Source: an uncultured Muribaculaceae bacterium (GTDB taxonomy: Bacteria; Bacteroidota; Bacteroidia; Bacteroidales; Muribaculaceae). Taken from it: 29,705 bases of DNA. The notes beneath the pieces were generated by a model. The model was not told the origin of the DNA. It ran no database searches and saw only the letters and a program-made list of their open reading frames with translations. Positions 15,555 through 23,059 of the stretch are shown piece after piece. Position numbers and translations under genes: made by a program. The stretch's first letter is position 1; every line of letters starts with the position of its first letter. The DNA lies in the NCBI GenBank assembly GCA_910578035.1, contig CAJTOB010000039.1, forward strand, positions 1 to 29,705, written 5' to 3'.

Positions 15555-17183
15555 ATGGATCCTCTAAGCAACGACTACGAAGCCCGGCTCAGCCAAATGA
15601 GCCCCTTCGAAATAAAAAACGAACTCATAAAACTCGCGCAGGAAGATGCCCGAAAATCCAGCGCCACATTCCTCAACGCCGGCCGCGGAAACCCCAACTG
15701 GATTAGCGCCGACGCACGCGAAGCTTTCTTCGCCCTCGGAGCATTCGCCCTCGAAGAATGCCGACGCACACACTCCGAAGCCCCCGGAATCGCAGGAATG
15801 CCCTCTAAAAAAGGCATCGCCGACCGATTCAAGACATACCTCGCCGCACACAACTCCTCCGACGGCGAAAAACTGCTCGCAGCCGCATACGGCTACATGA
15901 CCGATACCCTCGCCGCAGACCCCGACGAGCTCGTCTACGAATGGGCCGACGCTATCATCGGCGACCAGTACCCCACACCGCCACGCATTCTCAAATATAC
16001 CGAAGCCGCTATACAACCATACCTCGCTCAGGAACTCGGCCAGCGCGACCCCGGCGCCGGTAAAGAATACGACCTATTCGCCGTCGAAGGCGGAACCGCC
16101 GGCATGTGCTACGTATTCGACTCCCTCCAGGCAAACCACCTCATCAACCGAGGCGACAAGATTGCCCTGATGGCGCCCCTGTTCACCCCCTATATCGAAA
16201 TCCCCGAACTCGACCGATTCAACTTCGATGTCGTCACCGTGAGCGCAAACCGCGTCGAAGCCGACGGATACCACTACTGGCAATACCCCGACAGCGAGCT
16301 CGACAAACTCCGCGACCCCGCAATCAAGCTCGTGTGCATGATAAATCCGTCGAACCCGCCATCTTACCGCCTATCCGACCACAACCTCGAGCGATTCGTC
16401 GACATCGTCCGAAAAGACAACCCCAACCTCATCATCGTATCCGACGAAGTCTACGGCACATTCGCACGCGACTTCGAATCGCTACTCTACAAATTGCCGC
16501 AGAACACCCTCTGTGTCTACTCATTCTCCAAATACTTCGGCGCCACCGGCTGGCGCCTCGCCGTAATCGCAGCCGCCCGCGAAAACATCTTCGACCGCAT
16601 GATAGCAGCCCTGCCCCAGGCCGACAAAGACGACCTCGCACGACGCTACGGCAGCCTAACGCTCGACGTGCCTTCGCTGCGCTTCATAGACCGCATGGTC
16701 GCTGACAGCCGCGACGTTGCCCTCAACCACACCGCCGGCCTCTCCACCCCCCAGCAGATACAGATGAGCCTTTTCGCCTTGAAATGCCTCCTCGACACCA
16801 AGGACGCATACAAAAATACCATGCAGGCAATGATTCACGACCGCCTCGACGCTCTCTGGGAAAACACCGGCTTCAAAATGCCCGACGACCCGCTGCGCGT
16901 TGGCTACTACAGCGAAATCGACATGATGGTATGGGCGCGCAAGTTCTACGGCGACGACTTCGCCGCATGGCTCCCTACAGCCCACAACCCTCTCGACGTC
17001 ACAATGCGCCTCGCCGTCGAAAAAGGCATCGTAGTGCTCAACGGCTCTGGCTTCGACGGACCCGAATGGTCTATCCGAACCTCTCAGGCCAATCTCGACC
17101 GCGACGCCTACGTCACCATCGGCCGCAAAGTGCGCCAGATTCTCGAAGAATACCACAACGAATACCTCGCCTCCAAAAAGTGA
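15555..17183 (+). CDS. asdA: Bifunctional aspartate 4-decarboxylase / aspartate aminotransferase
   Basis: A 542-residue PLP enzyme of fold type I that converts L-aspartate to L-alanine and CO2, consuming a cytoplasmic proton. The PLP lysine is Lys326 in YSFSKYFGATGWRLA. Other cofactor and substrate motifs are GRGNPNW near the N-terminus, VEGGTAGMCYVFDSL, MINPSNPPS, VSDEVYGTF and the C-terminal WSIRTSQANL with the carboxylate-binding Arg. Length and motifs match AsdA/AspD rather than ordinary aminotransferases of about 400 residues. Together with the upstream antiporter it makes up the aspartate-to-alanine cycle for energy and acid tolerance. A terminator follows at once, so aspT-asdA is probably a two-gene operon. 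Confidence 0.95.
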   Translation: MDPLSNDYEARLSQMSPFEIKNELIKLAQEDARKSSATFLNAGRGNPNWISADAREAFFALGAFALEECRRTHSEAPGIAGMPSKKGIADRFKTYLAAHNSSDGEKLLAAAYGYMTDTLAADPDELVYEWADAIIGDQYPTPPRILKYTEAAIQPYLAQELGQRDPGAGKEYDLFAVEGGTAGMCYVFDSLQANHLINRGDKIALMAPLFTPYIEIPELDRFNFDVVTVSANRVEADGYHYWQYPDSELDKLRDPAIKLVCMINPSNPPSYRLSDHNLERFVDIVRKDNPNLIIVSDEVYGTFARDFESLLYKLPQNTLCVYSFSKYFGATGWRLAVIAAARENIFDRMIAALPQADKDDLARRYGSLTLDVPSLRFIDRMVADSRDVALNHTAGLSTPQQIQMSLFALKCLLDTKDAYKNTMQAMIHDRLDALWENTGFKMPDDPLRVGYYSEIDMMVWARKFYGDDFAAWLPTAHNPLDVTMRLAVEKGIVVLNGSGFDGPEWSIRTSQANLDRDAYVTIGRKVRQILEEYHNEYLASKK

Positions 17184-17201
17184 ACTCTCCTCACTCCTCC
17201 C

Positions 17202-17229
17202 AAAAAGCGCCCCCTCGGGCGCTTTTTTT
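17202..17229 (+). terminator. Rho-independent terminator after asdA
   Basis: AAAAAGCGCCC (17202-17212) pairs with GGGCGCTTTTT (17217-17227) around a 4-base loop, followed by T-rich sequence. Confidence 0.9.
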
Positions 17230-17273
17230 CGTTTTTTTTCACTAATTTCGCTGCTTAGTTTGTTAGACTATTC

Positions 17274-18629
17274 ATGAGACGTTCATTTTTCAATATATTG
17301 CTCGCCGGTGTGATTGCTGTTTCAACCGCATTCGGCGCCGCCGCACAGGCCATTCTCGGCATCGACGGCGAAGAATCAACATCAATAGGCATATACATCA
17401 AAGACCTGCGCACAGGCAAAGTGCTCACCGACCACAAATCGCAGCTCGCCCTCACACCCGCCAGCGTCATGAAAGCCATCACAACGGCATCGGCCCTGTC
17501 TATCACCGGCCCCGACCGCCGCTTCACAACACCCGTGGTGCTCAAAGGCCATGCCGAAGGCGCCACATGGCACGGCGACATCGTGGTCCGCTCATGTGCC
17601 GACCCCACCATCGAAAGCGAGAATTTCAAAAGCCACCGCGGCTTCTGCGACTCCATTGCCGCCGGAATACGGCGCGCCGGCATCAGCAAAGTCACCGGCC
17701 GCATCGTGGTCGAGCAGACCCTGAGCAATCCCGGCCCTATCGCACAGTGGGAAATCGAAGACGTCGCATGGCCCTACGGCGCAGGCCTCTTCGGCATGAA
17801 CTGGCGCGACAACACCGTGACTCTATACCCCGCCACCGGCGAGACCAAGCCCGATGTGCCGGGCCTCGACATAGAGCTCCGACGCTCGGCTTCGGGCAAC
17901 GACCTCGTGCGCGGTGTCGACAGCGAACGCCTCATCGTATATGCCCGCAGCACAACAGATAAAAAATGGGCCGTCCGCACCACCATGCCCGACCCCGCAG
18001 CCGTTTTTGCAGCCGAACTCACCCGCACCCTCAAAGACAAAGGCATAGCGCTGGGCGGTGCTTCGGGCGCTTCAGGCGAAAGCCCCAAAGAAAAAACCGT
18101 CTACACGCACCGCTCGCCACGTTTCGCCGAAATAATGCGGAGCCTCATGGTGCGAAGCGACAATCTCTTTGCCGAGGGAATGCTCCGCGCCATCAATCCC
18201 GGCGCATCGCGCAAAGACGTGATAAAACGCGAGAAAGAACTCTGGGCTACACGCGGCATCAATCCAAAATACACCATCATAAACGACGGCAGCGGCCTCA
18301 CAAGAGCCAACCGCCTCTCAGCGCGCTTTATCGGCGATGTGCTCGAATGGATGGCAAAATCGCCCCAGGCCGACACATACTCCTCCTTCTTCCCCCGCGC
18401 CGGAAAGGAAGGAACTCTGCGCGGCTTCCTTGCAAAATCAAACCTCAAAGGCAGCATTGCCCTCAAAACAGGCAGCGTAAGCTCAGTCCAGGCATATGCT
18501 GGCTACAAACTCGACAGCAAAGGAAAACCGACCCATGTGGTGGTGATACTGGTAAACGGCTTCTTCTGCCCCCGAAAACAGGTGCGCGAAGGTGCCGAAA
18601 GCCTCCTTATAAATCTATTCGACAAATGA
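17274..18629 (+). CDS. dacB: D-alanyl-D-alanine carboxypeptidase/endopeptidase (PBP4, DacB)
   Basis: A 451-residue periplasmic serine peptidase (S13 family) that trims and cleaves cross-linked peptidoglycan stems. A signal peptide covers about residues 1-25 (ends FGAAAQA). The three penicillin-binding motifs are all present: Ser64-Val-Met-Lys67 (the nucleophile motif), Ser295-Asp-Asn297 and Lys398-Thr-Gly400. Between the first and second lies the large PBP4-type insertion, with a GDIVVRSCADPTI segment and GAGLFGMNWRDN. The length fits DacB. It is the first gene of a tight operon; its stop codon overlaps the start of the next gene (ATGA). A weak -7-like box TTAGTTTG (17255-17262) stands just before the start. 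Confidence 0.95.
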   Translation: MRRSFFNILLAGVIAVSTAFGAAAQAILGIDGEESTSIGIYIKDLRTGKVLTDHKSQLALTPASVMKAITTASALSITGPDRRFTTPVVLKGHAEGATWHGDIVVRSCADPTIESENFKSHRGFCDSIAAGIRRAGISKVTGRIVVEQTLSNPGPIAQWEIEDVAWPYGAGLFGMNWRDNTVTLYPATGETKPDVPGLDIELRRSASGNDLVRGVDSERLIVYARSTTDKKWAVRTTMPDPAAVFAAELTRTLKDKGIALGGASGASGESPKEKTVYTHRSPRFAEIMRSLMVRSDNLFAEGMLRAINPGASRKDVIKREKELWATRGINPKYTIINDGSGLTRANRLSARFIGDVLEWMAKSPQADTYSSFFPRAGKEGTLRGFLAKSNLKGSIALKTGSVSSVQAYAGYKLDSKGKPTHVVVILVNGFFCPRKQVREGAESLLINLFDK

Positions 18630-19189
18630 CCGATATCAACACTCTGCTAAAACTAAACGTCGAGCTCGAGGGGCTGCTGAAAGTCCTCCTCGACCGCGAC
18701 AGCATACACGCCCGTTCTCTCCTTGCCGAAAAATTCAGGGAATACGCCGACGGCCTTCAGAATTACCTCGCCGAAGCCGCCCCTTCACAGGCCGAAACCG
18801 AGGCTGTCGTCTCTCTCGGTGAGGAAGTGGCCGCCGAGGCTCAAGCCACAGAGGTAAAAGACCAGGAAGCCGAAGACGCCCAGGTGACCGACGAGACCGA
18901 AGCCGCCGCAGAGGCCATCGAACAAGCCCCCGAAAGCACAAATCACACCGAGACCCCGCGCGAAAACGGAAAACTGCTACGGGCATTCACCCTCAACGAT
19001 AAATTCCGCTTCCGCCGCGAACTCTTCAACGGCGACGACGAAGACTTCGCCGACACACTTTCGCTCCTGGCTCACATGCCGTCATACGACGAAGCCGTAG
19101 ACTATCTCACAAACGACCTCCTCTGGGATGCCCGCAATCCTGCGGTCGAAGATTTCTTCGCTATCCTGAAGGACAACATGCCCTCTTGA
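18626..19189 (+). CDS. Conserved-looking acidic protein of unknown function
   Basis: A 187-residue protein I do not recognise. The start ATG at 18626 overlaps the dacB stop; the open frame continues upstream only as a shadow inside dacB. Residues about 1-55 look helical (LLKLNVELEGLLKVLLDRDS). Residues about 55-115 are low-complexity and rich in Glu, Ala, Gln and Thr. The C-terminal 70 residues (KLLRAFTLNDKFRFRRELFN, then a DEDFADTLSLL segment and NPAVEDFFAIL) look like a compact folded domain with many aromatic and acidic residues. No signal peptide or membrane helix is seen, so it is probably cytoplasmic. It sits between dacB and rsmI with 4-base overlap and 2-base gap, so it is certainly co-translated with them. 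Link to cell wall or ribosome is unproven. Confidence 0.85.
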   Translation: MTDINTLLKLNVELEGLLKVLLDRDSIHARSLLAEKFREYADGLQNYLAEAAPSQAETEAVVSLGEEVAAEAQATEVKDQEAEDAQVTDETEAAAEAIEQAPESTNHTETPRENGKLLRAFTLNDKFRFRRELFNGDDEDFADTLSLLAHMPSYDEAVDYLTNDLLWDARNPAVEDFFAILKDNMPS

Positions 19190-19191
19190 TA

Positions 19192-19938
19192 ATGGCCGGT
19201 AAACTCTGCATCGTTCCAACTCCCGTCGGAAATATGGCCGACATGACGCCTCGCGCCGTCGAGGCCCTCCGCACCGCGGCCCTTGTGCTTGCCGAAGACA
19301 CCCGGACTTCGGCTGTCCTCATGCGCCACTTCGGCATTTCGACACCGATGGCAAGCCATCATAAATTCAACGAGCACAAAAGCCTCGACCCAATCCTCGA
19401 CCGTATCGAGGCCGGCGAGACAATCGCCCTCGTGTCCGACGCCGGCACGCCCGGCATTTCAGACCCCGGATTCATGCTCGCCCGCGAATGCCGCCGTCGC
19501 GGCATTACCGTCGAAACCCTCCCGGGCGCTACTGCCTTCGTGCCCGCCCTGGTCAGTTCAGGCCTACCCTGCGACCGCTTCTTCTTCGAAGGCTTCCTCC
19601 CCGTCAAGAAAGGGCGCGCTTCCCGGCTCGAATTTCTTGCCTCTCTGCCCGTCACTTTCATAATCTACGAATCGCCCCTGCGCCTTGCAAAAACCCTCGA
19701 GGCACTCGCCGAAGCATGCGGCCAGGAGCGCCCCGCTGCCGTTGTACGCGAAATCTCGAAAATTCATGAAACCGTAGCCCGCGACACCCTCGCCGGACTC
19801 GCCGCATACTATCGAGCGAACCAGGCAAAGGGTGAAATTGTTATCGTAGTTAGCGGCAAGGAAAGGCCCGACCCCGAACAGCGCCGGCACCGGAACAAAT
19901 ACCGCGACGATACCGAACAAGAAACTCAACTATCCTGA
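19192..19938 (+). CDS. rsmI: 16S rRNA (cytidine1402-2'-O)-methyltransferase
   Basis: A 248-residue SAM-dependent methyltransferase that modifies C1402 in the decoding centre of 16S rRNA. Family motifs are clear: VPTPVGNMADMTPRA at the N-terminus, LAEDTRTSAVLMRHFGI, HHKFNEH, VSDAGTPGISDPG (SAM-binding loop) and LPGATAFVPALVSSGLP, then FIIYESPLRL. I used ATG at 19192; the TTG two codons upstream overlaps the previous stop and is less likely. The gap to the previous gene is 2 bases and to the next 2 bases. The C-terminal tail after GEIVIVVSGKE is charged and variable. Confidence 0.96.
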   Translation: MAGKLCIVPTPVGNMADMTPRAVEALRTAALVLAEDTRTSAVLMRHFGISTPMASHHKFNEHKSLDPILDRIEAGETIALVSDAGTPGISDPGFMLARECRRRGITVETLPGATAFVPALVSSGLPCDRFFFEGFLPVKKGRASRLEFLASLPVTFIIYESPLRLAKTLEALAEACGQERPAAVVREISKIHETVARDTLAGLAAYYRANQAKGEIVIVVSGKERPDPEQRRHRNKYRDDTEQETQLS

Positions 19939-19940
19939 TT

Positions 19941-20807
19941 ATGAAAAAAATCATCACACTCGCACTCACCGCTCTGCTAATTGCATCGTCATCGTGCTCT
20001 AACAAAAAAGAAGAAGAGCTCCGCCAGCAGCAGGCTCTAAACGAAGCTACAAACGAAGAACTCCGTTCTGCCGTTGCCGACCGCGACCAGCTCCTCGGTC
20101 TCGTCAACGAAATCTCGAGCGGAATGGACCAGATTAAACAGCTCGAAAACATTCTTGCCGTAAACGCTTCTAACGAAACTCCCGGACAGCGCGACCAGAT
20201 TATAGCCGACATCGCCGCTATCCAGCAGACACTTACACAGCGCCGCGAGCGACTCGCCGAACTCGAAAAGAAGCTCAACAGTTCAAGCCTCACTAACTCA
20301 AACCTCAAAAAGACAATCTCGCAGCTGCAGAGCCAGATTGACTCGCAGACACGAGAAATCGAAACCCTCCGCGGAAATCTCGACGAGGCTAAAGTGCACA
20401 TCGAGAAACTCAACACTCAGGTAGACTCTCTCAGCACTACTGTAACTACTGTCGTGGCCGAACGCGACTCTACTGACAACGCTAACGCCGAACTCGCCAA
20501 CGAACTCAACACCTGCTACTATGCCATCGGCAACAAGAACGAGCTGAAAGAAAACAGAATCATCGAAACCGGATTCCTCCGCAAAACAAAAATCATGGAA
20601 GGCGATTTCGACCGAAACTTCTTCACTAAGGCCGACAAACGCACCCTCACACAGATCGACCTCAACTCAACCAAAGCCGAGGTCCTCACAAACCAGCCGG
20701 CCGGCTCATACTCAATCGACGACGCCAATGGCCACAAAGTGCTCCGCATCACAAACCCCGCCCTCTTCTGGAGCCTCACAAACTACCTCGTCATCAAAAT
20801 CGATTAA
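19941..20807 (+). CDS. Coiled-coil lipoprotein of unknown function
   Basis: A 288-residue lipoprotein: signal peptide with lipobox (ASSSC, Cys19) followed by Ser-Asn-Lys-Lys-Glu-Glu-Glu. Residues about 22-180 are almost entirely predicted coiled coil by eye, with heptad-like Leu/Ile spacing and repeated Gln, Glu, Arg and Asn (QLENILAV, RERLAELEKKL, LKKTISQLQSQIDSQTREIE). The C-terminal 100 residues (CYYAIGNKNELKENRIIE, GFLRKTKIMEGDFDRNFF...) form a compact beta-rich domain. Such lipoproteins occur in Bacteroidales, but their role is not established; a periplasmic tether or envelope spacer is a guess. It is the last gene of the dacB operon, 2 bases after rsmI, and is followed by a terminator. 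Confidence 0.88.
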   Translation: MKKIITLALTALLIASSSCSNKKEEELRQQQALNEATNEELRSAVADRDQLLGLVNEISSGMDQIKQLENILAVNASNETPGQRDQIIADIAAIQQTLTQRRERLAELEKKLNSSSLTNSNLKKTISQLQSQIDSQTREIETLRGNLDEAKVHIEKLNTQVDSLSTTVTTVVAERDSTDNANAELANELNTCYYAIGNKNELKENRIIETGFLRKTKIMEGDFDRNFFTKADKRTLTQIDLNSTKAEVLTNQPAGSYSIDDANGHKVLRITNPALFWSLTNYLVIKID

Positions 20808-20834
20808 CCGATTAACGATGTTAAGAAATTAGGA

Positions 20835-20864
20835 GGAGTCGGCTATTAAGCCGGCTCCTTTTTT
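20835..20864 (+). terminator. Rho-independent terminator of the dacB operon
   Basis: GGAGTCGGCT (20835-20844) pairs with AGCCGGCTCC (20849-20858), with one T-G wobble, a 4-base loop and a six-T tract. Confidence 0.9.
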
Positions 20865-20881
20865 GTGGCCGCATGAATGCA

Positions 20882-20946
20882 ATCAATTTTCTTGCAAGAA
20901 AAATTGCAAGAACTCTTGACTTTCATCAATTTTGATTGTATCTTTG
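20882..20946 (+). promoter_or_regulatory. Palindrome cluster and promoter of the 20974 gene
   Basis: TATCTTTG (20939-20946) is an exact TAnnTTTG box with TTG (20916-20918) 20 bases upstream. TTTTCTTGCAAGAAAA (20887-20902) is a perfect 16-bp palindrome, and CTTGCAA/TTGCAAG (20891-20897 with 20904-20910) overlaps it. ATCAA/TTGAT (20926-20937) lies between the two promoter boxes. ATCAATTTT occurs at 20882-20890 and again at 20925-20933. This suggests specific regulation by a dimeric factor. Confidence 0.6.
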
Positions 20947-20973
20947 CAGTGTTATCTAAAACTACTGCTAAAT

Positions 20974-21396
20974 ATGAAAACTGCCACACAAGCCCGCGAC
21001 AACGAATTCATCGCAATCTGCAAAGAAATTATCAGCCAAAACATCGCTTCGGGGCGCCGCACCAGTCTTGTACTCGTTATCGACGAAGCCATACACCGCC
21101 GTCCGCGATGCCACTACGTAAGCTACGAACGGGCCTCCCGCATTCTGCACTACATCGACGCCTGCGGCTCTACAGCCATACGCTCGCGCCTCGCAACATT
21201 GAAATGGCTTGAACTCTACAACCAGGTCAAAGAAACCATGAACGGCCCCCGCGGCCTCCCCTTCGACAAAGCCCTCTCCTTCGTCCTCAGCTTCAAACGC
21301 CCCTCCCGCTTCTACATCACCCACGCCCGCGCACTCCGCCTCCTCCGCCCCCACATCACCACCACCATAAGCTACCAAGCCCATTCAAACGACTAA
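20974..21396 (+). CDS. Small basic protein with an internally duplicated motif, unknown function
   Basis: A 140-residue basic protein, start at the ATG at 20974, 28 bases after an exact -7 promoter box. It holds two related modules: residues 37-58 (DEAIHRRPRCHYVSYERASR) and 98-124 (DKALSFVLSFKRP, then SRFYITHARALRLL). Both follow D-x-A then R-P-x-x-x-Y-[VI]-[ST]-x-x-R-A-x-R-[IL]-L. The link between them contains LATLKWLELYNQVKE. From memory, similar [FH]-Y-[VI]-[ST]-Y-E-x-A and MW-x-ELY stretches occur in small uncharacterised proteins of Bacteroidales prophage-like regions, which I cannot verify here. No signal peptide or membrane segment is seen. Base composition resembles the host chromosome. 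Function unknown. Confidence 0.75.
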   Translation: MKTATQARDNEFIAICKEIISQNIASGRRTSLVLVIDEAIHRRPRCHYVSYERASRILHYIDACGSTAIRSRLATLKWLELYNQVKETMNGPRGLPFDKALSFVLSFKRPSRFYITHARALRLLRPHITTTISYQAHSND

Positions 21397-21416
21397 GCCA
21401 ACAAGCCCTTACCCCT

Positions 21417-21546
21417 TCTTACTTCTTACTTATTACTTATTACTTATTCCCTATTACTTATTACTTCTTCCTTCCCCCTTATTACTTATTACTTATTACT
21501 TATTACTTCTTCCTTCCCCCTTATTACTTATTACTTACTACTTATT
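21417..21546. repeat. Heptamer tandem-repeat tract (TTATTAC units)
   Basis: About 130 bases made of TTATTAC-type heptamers, with TTACTTCTTCCTTCCCCC occurring at 21461-21478 and again at 21503-21520, exactly 42 bases (six heptamers) apart. The tract is pyrimidine-rich on the plus strand and runs directly into the ATG at 21547. No ribosome-binding or promoter consensus is visible inside it. Confidence 0.8.
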
Positions 21547-21963
21547 ATGCTTCTTTCCCTATCAATATCGCGCATAGCCGACAGCATATACGCTCAGGCC
21601 GCGCTCGATGCCGCAACACGCAGCATCGAAACACCCGCCGCGCTCACCCGCGACCACCACTCAGCAATCACAAATCTCATTGTAAAACTCACCGCCGAAA
21701 CCATATCCTCACTCGGCCCCATCGTAAAAAAATCTACAATAGACACCCTGCAGCCCGACGACGACATCATAACCATCGACTGCGACGTCCGGCACCACGA
21801 CGCAACCGTAGCCTGCCTCCGAACAAACATCGAGACAGCCATAGCATACGGCGTACTCGCCCGCGCCACAGCCGGCGCAGACATCACCCTCGCCAAATGG
21901 TATGCCTCACTCGCTAAAACAGCGGCAATGCCGCTCAATCAGCGCATAAGGCGCTCAGCCTGA
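21547..21963 (+). CDS. Small helical protein of unknown function
   Basis: A 138-residue mostly helical protein, not assigned to a named family. Segments LTRDHHSAITNLIVKLTAET (about residues 33-52) and VACLRTNIETAIAYGVLARA (about 88-107) look like amphipathic helices, separated by an acidic strand-like part (PDDDIITIDCDV). By pattern it recalls a family of short helical proteins found beside small structural genes in Bacteroidales prophage-like regions, but this is memory, not a search result. The start codon abuts the heptamer-repeat tract. The last 29 bases overlap the convergent ATP-grasp gene. It may be a partner of the 20974 gene (same strand, 150 bases apart), but no motif proves it. Confidence 0.6.
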   Translation: MLLSLSISRIADSIYAQAALDAATRSIETPAALTRDHHSAITNLIVKLTAETISSLGPIVKKSTIDTLQPDDDIITIDCDVRHHDATVACLRTNIETAIAYGVLARATAGADITLAKWYASLAKTAAMPLNQRIRRSA

Positions 21964-23059
21964 CAACAAAATTGAAATCGCCTCCGGCGGGAGTAAGATT
22001 CAGACTTCCGCCACGCATACGGCCGCCGCGCACATCGGCCGTATCCTCGCACCGCTCATTTGTAACCATAAAGCGGCCCCGAGCACCCCGGTGCACATAC
22101 CGCTCATAAAAGCGCGCGCAAAGATGACCCATAGTCATGCGGAGATTTATCTCCACCACAGGCACAAGCGCCCCATCGCCCGTCACCATCATATCTACCC
22201 CTAACGGGCCCTCATAATCGGCCCCGATAACGTCCTCAAGCACCCGGGGAAGCGCACCGGCGACGGCATCGAAAGCCGCCTCGCCGGTCTTGCCGCATAC
22301 AATTGCGCGAAGCTCATCTTCCGGCGCAAGAATATTACCCGTGTACACACCCAGGCCTGCCGTCTCGAACACCGACAGCCCCGCAGCCTCGCAGCGCCCT
22401 CCGCTCATGCGGAAGAGCATGGCAAAATCGAGCGCCTTGTCGTAATGCCGCTCGGCCATCACCGAGCCCTGGCGCCGTATCATGCCCGCTACAGCCGGCC
22501 TCTGAGACTCAAAATTATCCCTGCTCACAGCAATCATGCCGCGGCCCGACGACGACCACGGCTGCTTCACTATAGCCTGCGGCACACGCGCCAGAAACGC
22601 GCCCAGCTCATCTGCCTCATGTATCTCCACTGCCGCCTCGCCTATACCCGTTGCCTCGCGCAGACGACGGGCCACCTCGGCCGCCGTGCGGCGGTGCGAC
22701 AGCTCGCGCAGACGGTCGAGCACACCGTCGCCGGGCAGACGGCTCCCGTCAAAGCCAAGACGCCTGAAAACAGTCCGCGACGCCCGCGACCAGCCCCACG
22801 GAGCCGCCCTGTAAGCCTCCGGACGATAATCGAACACGTCAATATCCATGCCGAAACGCCCCTTGATGCCATCGAGCCACGCCGCATTTATGCCCGTAGC
22901 CACAAAACGGTCGCCAGCCTCGCCATACCACAGCGGCAGAGCCTCGCCCGCACGACGCAGCCGCACAGCAGCCGGAGGCGCCGTATAGCTATCTACATTG
23001 CGGGCAAGCGCAAGGTCATTTTCAGGAAAAAAAAGATGAAGCGACGGCTCAGCAGTCAT
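21935..23059 (-). CDS. ATP-grasp domain protein, unknown ligase activity
   Basis: A 374-residue cytoplasmic protein with the ATP-grasp fold. The nucleotide-binding loop is at about residues 165-180 (AIVKQPWSSSGRGMIAVSRD); the metal-binding C-terminal part reads GADYEGPLGVDMMV followed by VVEINLRMTMGHL with the Glu-x-Asn pair. The N-terminal 100 residues (LHLFFPENDLALARNVDSY, TGINAAWLDGIKGRFG) are unlike the common ligases and may bind the carboxylate substrate. ATP-grasp enzymes join a carboxylate to an amine or thiol via an acyl phosphate; the substrate here is not deducible. It overlaps truA by 11 bases and so is in the speA-truA transcript. Confidence 0.85.
   Translation of the reverse strand: MTAEPSLHLFFPENDLALARNVDSYTAPPAAVRLRRAGEALPLWYGEAGDRFVATGINAAWLDGIKGRFGMDIDVFDYRPEAYRAAPWGWSRASRTVFRRLGFDGSRLPGDGVLDRLRELSHRRTAAEVARRLREATGIGEAAVEIHEADELGAFLARVPQAIVKQPWSSSGRGMIAVSRDNFESQRPAVAGMIRRQGSVMAERHYDKALDFAMLFRMSGGRCEAAGLSVFETAGLGVYTGNILAPEDELRAIVCGKTGEAAFDAVAGALPRVLEDVIGADYEGPLGVDMMVTGDGALVPVVEINLRMTMGHLCARFYERYVHRGARGRFMVTNERCEDTADVRGGRMRGGSLNLTPAGGDFNFVVRLSALCAD

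Noticed and set aside
17966..18625. Upstream extension of the acidic protein before dacB ends
   Set aside because: This part is out of frame within dacB and is Arg/His/Pro-rich shadow sequence; the ATGA overlap at 18626 is the natural start.
21417..21546. The repeat tract as a CRISPR array
   Set aside because: Units are 7 bases with no unique spacers and no cas genes nearby.
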